A stretch of 64,000 nucleotides of DNA. Origin: Microbacterium sp. Au-Mic1. Its GTDB lineage: Bacteria > Actinomycetota > Actinomycetes > Actinomycetales > Microbacteriaceae. Below the pieces are notes generated by a model. The model did no database searches. It was given only the letters and a program-made list of their open reading frames with translations, and was not told where the DNA came from. Location of the stretch: contig NZ_JAJTTF010000001.1 of NCBI RefSeq assembly GCF_021341785.1, positions 186,001 through 250,000 on the forward strand, read 5' to 3'. Both the position numbers and the translations under genes were made by a program. Positions 21,772-29,317 of the stretch are shown here, in pieces. Each line of letters begins with the position of its first letter. Within the stretch, counting starts at the first letter, position 1.

Positions 21772-22674
21772 TCAGGCGGGATCCAGGGCCCGGCGCGGGA
21801 CGACCACGACCGGTACGGGGGAGTGCCGCACGACCTTGGTCGCGTTGGATCCGAGGAAGACCCGGGCGATCGGCCCGAGACTGCTCGATCCTACGACCAG
21901 CACCTCGTCCGCGTCCCACTCCACGTCGTCCACGGCGGACTCCCACGTGTCGCCGAGGCCGATCACGGTGCCGGCGAGTTCGGGCGCGCCCGGCAGCGCG
22001 GACACCTCCGAGAGCAGCTGCGCGGCGTGGGCCTGGATGTCGTCGGCCCACTGCTCGGCGATGCTCCGCTCGGCGTCGAACCCCGCCCCGGCCGTGCCGG
22101 AGACGTTCGGCACGATGGCGAACGACGCGATGCGCAAGGCTGCCCCGACCGAGCCCGCCACGGTCGCCGCGCCGAACACGAGGTCCGCCGAGGAGTCCGT
22201 GCCACGGTAGGCCGCGGTGACGCGACCGACCCGGACATCGCCCTTGGTGCGGAAGCCGCGCGGTGCGATCGCGACCGGAACCGCCGCCGCGTGCAGCAGC
22301 GCATCGCTCTCGGATCCGAGGGCGATCCGCCCGAGCGGGGCCGCGGAGGAGGAGCCGATCACGATCATGCCGACGTCGCGCCTCTCGGCGAGCTCGAGCA
22401 GCCCGCGCCGGGCGGACGATGCCTCGTGCAGGACGAACTGCGCGGGTACCGATCCGCCGAGCACGGCGGCGGCGTGGTCGAGCACGGTGTTGGCGGCGTC
22501 GTGGGTGTAGGCCTGCCATTCGGCGTCGTCGCGGGCGGTCGCCGCGCGCGGCCAGGTCTCCGGGATCACCGTCGTGACGATCAGGTCGGTGTTCGCAGAC
22601 CGCGCCAGCATCGCCGCGAGGTGCAGCACCGACGCTGAGCGGCTCGCAGGATTCAGGCCGACGAGGAGGCTCAT
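21772..22674 (-). CDS. Universal stress protein, tandem UspA domains
   Basis: 300-aa cytosolic protein with two UspA domains (about 1-135 and 150-300). Each ends in an ATP-binding glycine motif: VIGSSSAAPLGRIALGSESD and VVGSSSLGPIARVFLGSNAT, the G-x2-G-x9-G-S/T pattern. It begins MSLLVGLNPASRS. It overlaps the APC permease by 4 nt and lies 45 bp upstream of the LysA-like gene. USP genes coupled to permeases are common and may regulate transport in response to ATP level, but no direct role can be read here. Confidence 0.9.
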   Translation of the reverse strand: MSLLVGLNPASRSASVLHLAAMLARSANTDLIVTTVIPETWPRAATARDDAEWQAYTHDAANTVLDHAAAVLGGSVPAQFVLHEASSARRGLLELAERRDVGMIVIGSSSAAPLGRIALGSESDALLHAAAVPVAIAPRGFRTKGDVRVGRVTAAYRGTDSSADLVFGAATVAGSVGAALRIASFAIVPNVSGTAGAGFDAERSIAEQWADDIQAHAAQLLSEVSALPGAPELAGTVIGLGDTWESAVDDVEWDADEVLVVGSSSLGPIARVFLGSNATKVVRHSPVPVVVVPRRALDPA

Positions 22675-24173
22675 CGCTCGCCGTCCGTCCGGCGTTCGGC
22701 TGCAGCCTGGCGCACCTCGCCCGTGCTGGGCTGGGCGACGGCGGTGGTGTACGGGACGTCCGGGGCGGCGACGACGGGGTGGCCGACCGCCAGCGCCGAG
22801 CGCTTGCGCCCGTAGAACCAGTAGAAGACGAGGAACACGGCCGCCCACGCGAGGAACACCAGGATCGTGATGAGGCGCAGCTGCGTGATGATCGCGATGC
22901 AGCCGATGATCGACAGGATCGGGATCGTCCAGCCGAGCGGCAGGCGGAAGCCGCGCTCCAGCTCGGGCTCGCGCACGCGCAGGATGATCACGCCGATCGA
23001 CACCACGAGGAACGCGACCAGGGTGCCGATACTGGTCATCTCGGCGAGGAAGTTGATCGGGACGACCGCGGCGAGGACGCTCGTCGCGATCACCACGATG
23101 ATCGTGTTGTTCACGGGGGAGAGGGTGCGCGGGTCGACCTTCGCGAACACCGGGGGGATCATGCCGTCGCGCGACATCGCGAACAGGATCCGCGTCTGGC
23201 CGTAGAGGCAGACCAGGGTGACCGAGAAGATCGAGATGATCGCGCCGACAGCCACGACGGTGCCCGGCCAGGTGGATCCGATGATGTTCTGCAGGATCGC
23301 GGACAGGCCGGCGTCCTGGTTCTCGAACTTCGCCGGCGCCTGCGCGCCGAGCGCCGCGAGGCAGGTGAGCACGTACAGCGTGATGATGATGCCGAGGGCG
23401 AAGATGATGGCGAGGGGCAGATTGCGCTTCGGGTTCTTCGCCTCGTCACCGGCGGTCGAGACGGCGTCGAGACCGACGAACGAGAAGAAGATGATGCCGG
23501 CGCCGCCGACGATGCCGGCGAAGCCCGCAGGGGCGAAGTTCTGGAAGTGGTCCGAGTTCCAGCCGGTGAAGGCGACCGCGCAGAAGAACAGCACGACCGA
23601 GATCTTGATGACCACCATCACACTGTTGACCAGGGTCGACTCGCGGGCGCCGCGCATCAGCAGCAGTCCGCACAGCACGATCACGATGACGGCGGGGACG
23701 TTGATGATGCCGCCCTGCTCGGGAGCCTGCGACAGCTGCACCGGGATCTGCCAGCCGAACAGGTTCTGCAGCAGCTGATTGACGTACTGGGACCAGCCGA
23801 CCGCGACCGCCGCCGTCGAGACGCCGTATTCGAGCAGCAGGCACGCGCCGACCGCCATGGCCGTTCCCTCGCCGAGCGTCGCGTAGGCGTAGGAGTAGGT
23901 CGATCCGGACACCGGCACGGCGCCCGCCATCTCGGCGTAGCAGAGGGCGGTGAGGCCCGCCACGACGCCGCCGATGACGAACGACCAGATCACGGCCGGG
24001 CCGGCCACGGGCACGGCCTGAGACAGGATGAAGAAGATTCCTGTACCGAGCGTGCCGCCGACGCCGATCATGGTCAGCGAGAACAGCCCGATGCTTCGTT
24101 TCAGGTGGACCTCGCCGGTGCCGACCGGCGTGGTCGGCTTCCGGCGCAGCAACTGCTGGGCGATGGTGGTCAT
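22671..24173 (-). CDS. APC superfamily amino acid permease, CAT-like
   Basis: 500-aa inner-membrane transporter with about 12 hydrophobic segments. Visible are the family motif IGVGGTLGTGIFF in TM1, YAEMAGAVPVSGSTYSYAYATLGE, and FFSFVGLDAVSTAGDEAKNPKRNLP, typical of cationic amino acid transporters. The C-terminal ~50 residues are a hydrophilic tail. AAGGAG lies 7 nt before the ATG. It sits 60 bp after the Orn/Lys/Arg-type decarboxylase and overlaps the USP gene. Importing a basic amino acid or exchanging it for the decarboxylation product is a reasonable inference. Confidence 0.9.
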   Translation of the reverse strand: MTTIAQQLLRRKPTTPVGTGEVHLKRSIGLFSLTMIGVGGTLGTGIFFILSQAVPVAGPAVIWSFVIGGVVAGLTALCYAEMAGAVPVSGSTYSYAYATLGEGTAMAVGACLLLEYGVSTAAVAVGWSQYVNQLLQNLFGWQIPVQLSQAPEQGGIINVPAVIVIVLCGLLLMRGARESTLVNSVMVVIKISVVLFFCAVAFTGWNSDHFQNFAPAGFAGIVGGAGIIFFSFVGLDAVSTAGDEAKNPKRNLPLAIIFALGIIITLYVLTCLAALGAQAPAKFENQDAGLSAILQNIIGSTWPGTVVAVGAIISIFSVTLVCLYGQTRILFAMSRDGMIPPVFAKVDPRTLSPVNNTIIVVIATSVLAAVVPINFLAEMTSIGTLVAFLVVSIGVIILRVREPELERGFRLPLGWTIPILSIIGCIAIITQLRLITILVFLAWAAVFLVFYWFYGRKRSALAVGHPVVAAPDVPYTTAVAQPSTGEVRQAAAERRTDGER

Positions 24174-24233
24174 TCCAGTCTCCTTTGATTGGATGTGTGA
24201 TCCTGCACGATCCGGGTTCGGCAGGATCGGGAG

Positions 24234-25775
24234 TCAGTCTTCTTTCGTCACCCGGAATCGCGCGACATCGGGATCGACCGCGCCGCGGACGTATCCGCTC
24301 GGTGACGCGGCCACGGCCTGAAGGAAGGCCACGGTCTGCGCCGTGATCTCCTCTCCCGGGATGACGTTCGGGATCCCCGGGGGGTAGGCAGCGAGGGTGT
24401 CGGCCGAGACGCGGCCGATCGCCTGCGCGGCGGGGACGAGTTCTGTCGCCGCGAAGTACGCATCGCGGGGGAGCATGCGCAGGACGCCGGAGGGCGGCAG
24501 CGGGGGGAAGGCGGCGGTGTCGGCCTGGGCGCGCTCGGCGTGCGCCTCGTCGGAGTCGACCGCCGCCGACAGCACGCGGTGCACGTGCTCCAGGTCGGGC
24601 GTCTTGCCGGCGCCGATGAGGGCGACGAGGGCGGTGGCGGTCGAGATCTCGAAGTAGATGCCCTCGACCTCGAGCAGATGCTGGCGCAGCCAGTGCCCGC
24701 TCACCCCGGTGGCCGACACGTCGATCGGCACGCGGAGCGGGTCGGTCGCGACGATGTCGTCGAAGGCGCCGAAGCCGTCGCTGACGACCGCGAACCGCGG
24801 ATCCTCGCGCAACGCGGCGCGGAAGGCGTTCGCCCCGGCGATCGACCGGCCGATCGTGTCCGTCTCGGTCATGAGCGCGTGCCGGGCGATGTCGAGGGAT
24901 GCCGTGAGCAGCGCCGAGGAGGATGTCGAGGACGTGGTGGAGACGGCGCGCTCGATGAGCGGTTCGAGGCGTTCCGCGAAGGGGCCGTCACCGAGGTGCA
25001 GCATGGCCGACTGGGTGAGGGATCCGGCGAGCTTGTGGGTGCTCGACACGACCAGATCTGCGCCGAGACGGGTGGGTGATTCCGGCAGGTCGGGATGGAA
25101 GCCGAAATGCGGTCCCCAGGCCCCGTCCACGATCAGCGGGGCGCCGTGCGCGTGCGCGACCTCGGCGAGGCCCGCGACGTCGGCCACCGATCCGAAGTAG
25201 CTCGGCGACACGATGTACACGGCGTTCGCCGGCTGGCCGCGGTCGGCCGCACTGGTCAAGGCGTCGTCGAGGGCGGCGGGAGAGACACCGTGCGCGATCC
25301 CGTACCGGGCATCCACCGAGGGGAGCACGAAGGAGGGCGTGAGCCCCGCGGTGAGCACGCCGTCGCTGAAGCTCGAGTGCGCGCTGCGCTGGGAGAGGAT
25401 GTTCGCGCCGAGGCCGCGGACCGCGAGCGCCGCGATCCGATTGGCCTGCGAAGCGCCGCCGGCGAGGAACCAAGTGCGCCGCGCGCCCCAGGCGTCGGCC
25501 GCGAGCTCGAGCGCCTGGGAGAGGGGTGAGTTCTCGCCGAGGTCGATGTCGTCGAGGAGCATCGGCACGTCGAGCTGCAGCACGCGCTCGCCGAAGTACT
25601 CCGCCAGGCGTGCGCTGATGCCGCGGCCGTTGCCGCTGTGACCCGGGACCATCAGCTGGATCGGCGACCGGCTCGCGTGGCGCTCGAGCGCGTCGGCGTA
25701 CGGGGTCTCGCGGTGGCGGGCATCCGCGATCGGCGTTGCGGACGGGTCGAGGGCGAGTGAGGCGGGGGACGGCAT
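24234..25775 (-). CDS. Orn/Lys/Arg decarboxylase family PLP enzyme (fold type I)
   Basis: 513-aa cytosolic PLP decarboxylase of the group III (SpeA/LdcC-like, short bacterial) family. It begins with PLMxPGHSGNGRG-like MVPGHSGNGRG (residues 42-52). It continues with GASQANRIAAL, the PLP-binding VDGAWGPHFGF (Asp217) and the Schiff-base lysine Lys248 in SSTHKLAGSLTQSA. The C-terminal Orn/Lys/Arg domain contains AAYPPGIPNVIPGEEIT. It is the promoter-proximal gene of a four-gene operon and divergent from a LysR gene. Product would be cadaverine, putrescine or agmatine; which one cannot be told. The start at 25775 is preferred over an upstream ATG at 25865, which would run into the operator. Confidence 0.88.
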   Translation of the reverse strand: MPSPASLALDPSATPIADARHRETPYADALERHASRSPIQLMVPGHSGNGRGISARLAEYFGERVLQLDVPMLLDDIDLGENSPLSQALELAADAWGARRTWFLAGGASQANRIAALAVRGLGANILSQRSAHSSFSDGVLTAGLTPSFVLPSVDARYGIAHGVSPAALDDALTSAADRGQPANAVYIVSPSYFGSVADVAGLAEVAHAHGAPLIVDGAWGPHFGFHPDLPESPTRLGADLVVSSTHKLAGSLTQSAMLHLGDGPFAERLEPLIERAVSTTSSTSSSALLTASLDIARHALMTETDTIGRSIAGANAFRAALREDPRFAVVSDGFGAFDDIVATDPLRVPIDVSATGVSGHWLRQHLLEVEGIYFEISTATALVALIGAGKTPDLEHVHRVLSAAVDSDEAHAERAQADTAAFPPLPPSGVLRMLPRDAYFAATELVPAAQAIGRVSADTLAAYPPGIPNVIPGEEITAQTVAFLQAVAASPSGYVRGAVDPDVARFRVTKED

Positions 25776-25830
25776 TGGTCCATGGTGCGGCCTGCCCGGC
25801 GAGGACGGAATCCCCGTAAATTCTCCTGGC

Positions 25831-25849
25831 TCACATACTCTGTATGTGA
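25831..25849. promoter_or_regulatory. Palindromic operator, likely bound by the divergent LysR regulator
   Basis: TCACATA-CTCTG-TATGTGA is a perfect inverted repeat with 7-nt arms and a 5-nt spacer. It lies in the 119-bp region between the decarboxylase and the LysR gene. It fits the T-N11-A type geometry of LysR sites. Confidence 0.65.
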
Positions 25850-25880
25850 CGAAGGGCCGTATCACACGTTCGCTGACATA

Positions 25881-25885
25881 GGAGG
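25881..25885 (+). promoter_or_regulatory. Ribosome binding site deciding the LysR start
   Basis: GGAGG 9 nt before the ATG at 25895. This favours 25895 over an in-frame earlier GTG. Confidence 0.75.
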
Positions 25886-25894
25886 TTGGTGCCC

Positions 25895-26821
25895 ATGCTC
25901 GATCTGCGACAGCTGGAAGCGCTCCGTGCGGTGCACGCCGAGGGCTCGGTGACCGCGGCGGCGCGACGCCTCGGCTGGGGGCAGCCGACCGTCGATTACC
26001 ACCTCAAGAACCTCGAACGCCTCGTCGGCTCGCCCGTGCTGATCCGCTCGTCGCGCGGCAGCAGGCTGACCCCCGTCGGCACACTGCTGCTCGAACGCGC
26101 GCAGGAGATCCTGACCCTGGGCGAGCGCGCGATCCGGGATGCCAGAGAACTGACGTCGATGGGGCGGGTGCGCCTGCGATTCGGGACCTTCCCGACCGCC
26201 GCGGCGAAGATCCTCCCGGCAGTCGTGGGCCGTGTCGACGACCTGGGGATCGAGGTCGACGCGATGCTCGAGGAGGTGCCGACGCTCGTGGACAGGATCA
26301 ACCGCGGAGGACTGGATGCCGCGCTCGTGTATACGGTCCCCGGATACGAGCTGCCGTTCCGGACGCAGGTCGCGACGAGGGAGGTGCATCGCGATCCGCT
26401 CCTGCTGGCCCTCCCGGCCGGGCATCCGCTCGCGACGCCGAGACCGATCGACGTGCCGACGCTGCTGACGCTGTGGCAGGAGCGCTGGCTCTTCGCCGCG
26501 GCGGGGAACGATCCGATGGACACGATCGTGATCGATGCCTTCGCCGCACGCGGGCACACGCTCGACGTCGCGATCCGCACGGACGACTTCCAGGTCATGC
26601 TCGGGATGATCGCGGCCCGCCTCGCCGTCGGTCTCCTGCCCAGCCTTGCCGTCGGCGGATCCCATCCCGGGATCGTCCTGCGCCCGATCGAGGATCCGTC
26701 CTTCGTGCGCTCCGTGCTCGTCGCGACCTCGGCGGAGGGCTCGACGCGCGGCCCGTCCACCGCGGTCCGTCAACTGGTGCTGGCGATCCGCGACGCCTTC
26801 AGCGCGCTGCCCTCCGCATGA
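25895..26821 (+). CDS. LysR family transcriptional regulator
   Basis: 308-aa DNA-binding regulator. The N-terminal winged helix-turn-helix (residues ~1-60, EGSVTAAARRLGWGQPTVDYHLKNLE) is followed by the substrate-binding effector domain (~88-300). It is divergently placed from the decarboxylase-permease-USP-LysA operon, with a perfect palindrome between them, so it very likely controls that operon in response to an amino acid or polyamine. The HTH reads QPTVDYHLKNLE rather than the usual QPAVSRQIRxLE, a somewhat divergent recognition helix. The start is set by the GGAGG site. Confidence 0.9.
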   Translation: MLDLRQLEALRAVHAEGSVTAAARRLGWGQPTVDYHLKNLERLVGSPVLIRSSRGSRLTPVGTLLLERAQEILTLGERAIRDARELTSMGRVRLRFGTFPTAAAKILPAVVGRVDDLGIEVDAMLEEVPTLVDRINRGGLDAALVYTVPGYELPFRTQVATREVHRDPLLLALPAGHPLATPRPIDVPTLLTLWQERWLFAAAGNDPMDTIVIDAFAARGHTLDVAIRTDDFQVMLGMIAARLAVGLLPSLAVGGSHPGIVLRPIEDPSFVRSVLVATSAEGSTRGPSTAVRQLVLAIRDAFSALPSA

Positions 26822-26869
26822 CCGCCGCATCCGCGTGACACGCCCGGCGGCCCGCACGTGCCGCCTCGA

Positions 26870-26900
26870 TTGGCGCGGTGAGACAGCCATGTTGTAGGCT
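26870..26900 (+). promoter_or_regulatory. Candidate tRNA-Ala promoter
   Basis: TTGGCG (26870-26875) and TAGGCT (26895-26900) with a 19-nt spacer, about 35 nt upstream of the tRNA. The spacing is long, so this is tentative. Confidence 0.45.
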
Positions 26901-26935
26901 GAATGAGTTGTCGCGGGAAGCCGCGAACAGCATCT

Positions 26936-27011
26936 GGGCCTGTGGCGCAGCTGGTAGCGCACCTGCATGGCATGCAGGGGGTCAGGGGTTCGAGTCCCCT
27001 CAGGTCCACCA
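26936..27011 (+). tRNA. tRNA-Ala (GGC anticodon), CCA encoded
   Basis: 76 nt folding as a full cloverleaf: acceptor GGGCCTG with CAGGTCC (one G-U), D-arm GCGC/GCGC, and anticodon stem CCTGC/GCAGG. The loop ATGGCAT gives anticodon GGC for alanine GCC codons. The T-arm GGGGTTCGAGTCCCC follows. The 3' CCA is encoded. A UUCG terminator follows directly, and the jetABC operon begins 133 bp downstream. Confidence 0.96.
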
Positions 27012-27013
27012 AT

Positions 27014-27041
27014 GAAAGCCCTCGGTTCGCCGGGGGCTTTC
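27014..27041 (+). terminator. tRNA-Ala terminator with UUCG tetraloop
   Basis: 12-bp stem (GAAAGCCCTCGG paired with CCGGGGGCTTTC, one T-G pair) closed by TTCG, 3 nt after the tRNA CCA end. Confidence 0.85.
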
Positions 27042-27131
27042 GTCGTCCGGCGACGAGGTCGTGCACGTTCTCGTCGTCGCGACCGGTGCACCGGACGGAT
27101 GGGCAGCCCGGAGCGTATGGGCGTCAGCCGT

Positions 27132-27138
27132 GAGGGAG
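27132..27138 (+). promoter_or_regulatory. Ribosome binding site deciding the jetA start
   Basis: GAGGGAG, 5 nt before the GTG at 27144. This supports that start over an ATG at 27117 and longer forms reaching into the tRNA. Confidence 0.65.
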
Positions 27139-27143
27139 CGATC

Positions 27144-28613
27144 GTGACCGGAAGCAGGGCAGAGGGCGCCTATCTGCGCGCCCTTGCGGCGTTCAAGACG
27201 CCGACGCTCGATCTGCTGCACGGCCGGTACGCGCCCTTCGTCGTCGCGGCGCTCAGTCAGATGTTCTCCGCCGACCGGCCGACCGTCGCGGTCGCCGACG
27301 CGCATGTCGAGGTCGGTGAGATGCTGGACCAGCTGCGCGCAGCGGGCTACGAGCGCGAAGACCGGAGACTGCCCGCCACGTCCGGCCGCGAGGTCTGCCG
27401 GTACTGGGTCAAGGTCGGCTGGCTCGGGCAGCAGATCGAGGGTGAGAGCGAGGTCTACCGGCTGACGGCGCACGCCGTGCGCGCGCTCGAGATCGCCGAC
27501 CTCACCGGCGGCGGCTCGCGCGTCTCCAACTCCCGGGTGCGCACCCTGCTCGAGGCGGTGGAGCGCCTCGCGGGGAACGCGGATGACGATCCGGCGCGGC
27601 GCCTGAGGCGACTTCGTGCGGAGCGGGCGGCGCTCGACGCCCAGATCGCTGCGCTCGAGGACGGTCCGGCGGATCCCGTCCCGGACGACGAGCTGCTCGA
27701 AGAGGCCGAGAACGTGCTGCTCCTCTCCCGAGGGCTGCCCGCGGACTTCACGCGGGTCGCGGAGTCGATCAAGGCCATGCAGCGCGACGTGATCCGCGAT
27801 CTGCGTCGCGACGAGCGTCCGACCGGCGAGGTGCTGCGGGAATACCTGCTGCGCGGCCAGCAGGTCATGCAGTCCACCCGCGAAGGGCAGGCGTTCGCCG
27901 GCGCGCTGCGGCTCATCGGCGACCCGGAGCGGATCGACGAGCTCACCGATCAGCTGCACGGGCTCCTCTCGCGCCCGTTCGCGCGGCTGCTCGACGGCAC
28001 GCAGCGCACGGAACTCGACATGATCGGCCGTCGCATGGAACTCGGTGTGCAGGAGGTGCTGACGGCCCAGCGCCGCGCCTCGCACGTCATCGCGGGCCAG
28101 GTGCGCACGCACGACCCTGCGCGCGACCGCCAGGTGGACGAACTGCTGCGCGACGTCATCGCGGGGATGCAGGCCTGGACGCAGACGCGAACACCCGAGA
28201 CTCCCGTGGATCCGCTCCGTCGCCTCCCGGTGGCGAGCATCGGCCACCTGCGCCAGTCGCTCGGCGACATCCGTCCTCCCGGGGTGCCGGCGGCGTTGAC
28301 CACCCAGGGCCAGGACGTCGAGTTCGTCGATGCGGACACGCGCGCCTGGGGCGGCCCGCACTACGCCGAGCTCGAGGCGCATGTCTCCGGACTCGGCGAG
28401 ACGTTCGATCTCGGCGAGGCGTTCCAGGCGATCGCCGAGCAGGGCACCCGTCGCCCGGTGGATCTGCTCGGCCTGCTCGAGATCGCCCACCGCAACGGAC
28501 TCGCCGACGGCGATGGGATCTCGATCGTGGAAGCGGTTCGTCCCGACGGCACGGCGCGGCGGTTCGCCTTCGGATCCGTGACCGCGCATGCGAGGAAGGA
28601 AGAGGAACGATGA
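27144..28613 (+). CDS. jetA: JetA/MksF-like DUF3375 kleisin subunit
   Basis: 489-aa protein of the DUF3375 family, the kleisin-like subunit (JetA, MksF, EptA) of SMC-like Wadjet/Mks complexes. It begins with an N-terminal winged-helix-like region ([32 protein letters not shown], abbreviated here) of the family. An Arg/Ala/Glu-rich coiled-coil lies near 140-230, and a C-terminal [19 protein letters not shown] part follows. Start at GTG 27144 gives a normal length. It overlaps jetB by 4 nt, and A-B-C order is as in type I Wadjet systems, which recognise and cleave plasmid DNA. It lies right after a tRNA gene. Confidence 0.85.
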   Translation: MTGSRAEGAYLRALAAFKTPTLDLLHGRYAPFVVAALSQMFSADRPTVAVADAHVEVGEMLDQLRAAGYEREDRRLPATSGREVCRYWVKVGWLGQQIEGESEVYRLTAHAVRALEIADLTGGGSRVSNSRVRTLLEAVERLAGNADDDPARRLRRLRAERAALDAQIAALEDGPADPVPDDELLEEAENVLLLSRGLPADFTRVAESIKAMQRDVIRDLRRDERPTGEVLREYLLRGQQVMQSTREGQAFAGALRLIGDPERIDELTDQLHGLLSRPFARLLDGTQRTELDMIGRRMELGVQEVLTAQRRASHVIAGQVRTHDPARDRQVDELLRDVIAGMQAWTQTRTPETPVDPLRRLPVASIGHLRQSLGDIRPPGVPAALTTQGQDVEFVDADTRAWGGPHYAELEAHVSGLGETFDLGEAFQAIAEQGTRRPVDLLGLLEIAHRNGLADGDGISIVEAVRPDGTARRFAFGSVTAHARKEEER

Positions 28614-29317
28614 CCTCCGATGCCACAGAGACCTCCGGGTTCATCGAGCCCGTCGCGATGGAGGACGACCTCGCCGAGCTGTTCCCAGGCGACCGCGGCG
28701 TGCTCGACCCTGAGGTGCGGCGCACGCTCGCGCTGATCCTGCACCGGCGTTTCCTGCTCGCCGATCGCAACCGCACCGAGTGGCGCACCCTGCTCGACCA
28801 CCAGACCGTGATCGAGTCGCGGCTCAACGACCTCTACATCCGCCTGGTCGTGGACCACGGGCACGGCCTCGCCTACAAGCAGCAGGTCCGCGTCGACGAA
28901 CTCGACATCCCGATCCTGCTGCGGGATACGCCGTACACGCGCTCCGAGACCCTCGTGCTCGTGCACCTGCGCACCGTCTACGAACGCGAGAACGCGTCAG
29001 GCGAGGCGGCGCCCCGCATCGACATCGAGGACGTCGAGGCGACGGTGCTCAGCTACTTCACGGATGCGGACGGCGACATCTCGCGACGCCAGAAGGCCGT
29101 GCGCGATGCGATGCGCAAGCTCTCGAACGACGGGATCATCAGCGAGGAGACCACCGGCCGATACCGGATCGGCCCGCTCGTCGAGGTCGTGCTGAGCGCC
29201 GAGAAGCTCACCGAGCTGCGCGACTGGCTGCGCGAGACCGCGGCCGAACGACGTGCCGGCACGGGCGCCGTCGGGCTCGACGCCGCTGAGGAAGACCTGG
29301 AGGACGTCCTGTCATGA
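28610..29317 (+). CDS. jetB: JetB/MksE-like DUF4194 subunit
   Basis: 235-aa DUF4194 protein, the KITE (tandem winged-helix) subunit of Wadjet/Mks complexes (JetB, MksE). It bridges kleisin and SMC heads. Visible winged-helix-like segments include [22 protein letters not shown] and [32 protein letters not shown]. The tail is acidic. It overlaps jetA and jetC by 4 nt each (ATGA), so the three products are made in a coupled fashion. The family call rests on its position and on recognised sequence style. Confidence 0.85.
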   Translation: MTSDATETSGFIEPVAMEDDLAELFPGDRGVLDPEVRRTLALILHRRFLLADRNRTEWRTLLDHQTVIESRLNDLYIRLVVDHGHGLAYKQQVRVDELDIPILLRDTPYTRSETLVLVHLRTVYERENASGEAAPRIDIEDVEATVLSYFTDADGDISRRQKAVRDAMRKLSNDGIISEETTGRYRIGPLVEVVLSAEKLTELRDWLRETAAERRAGTGAVGLDAAEEDLEDVLS

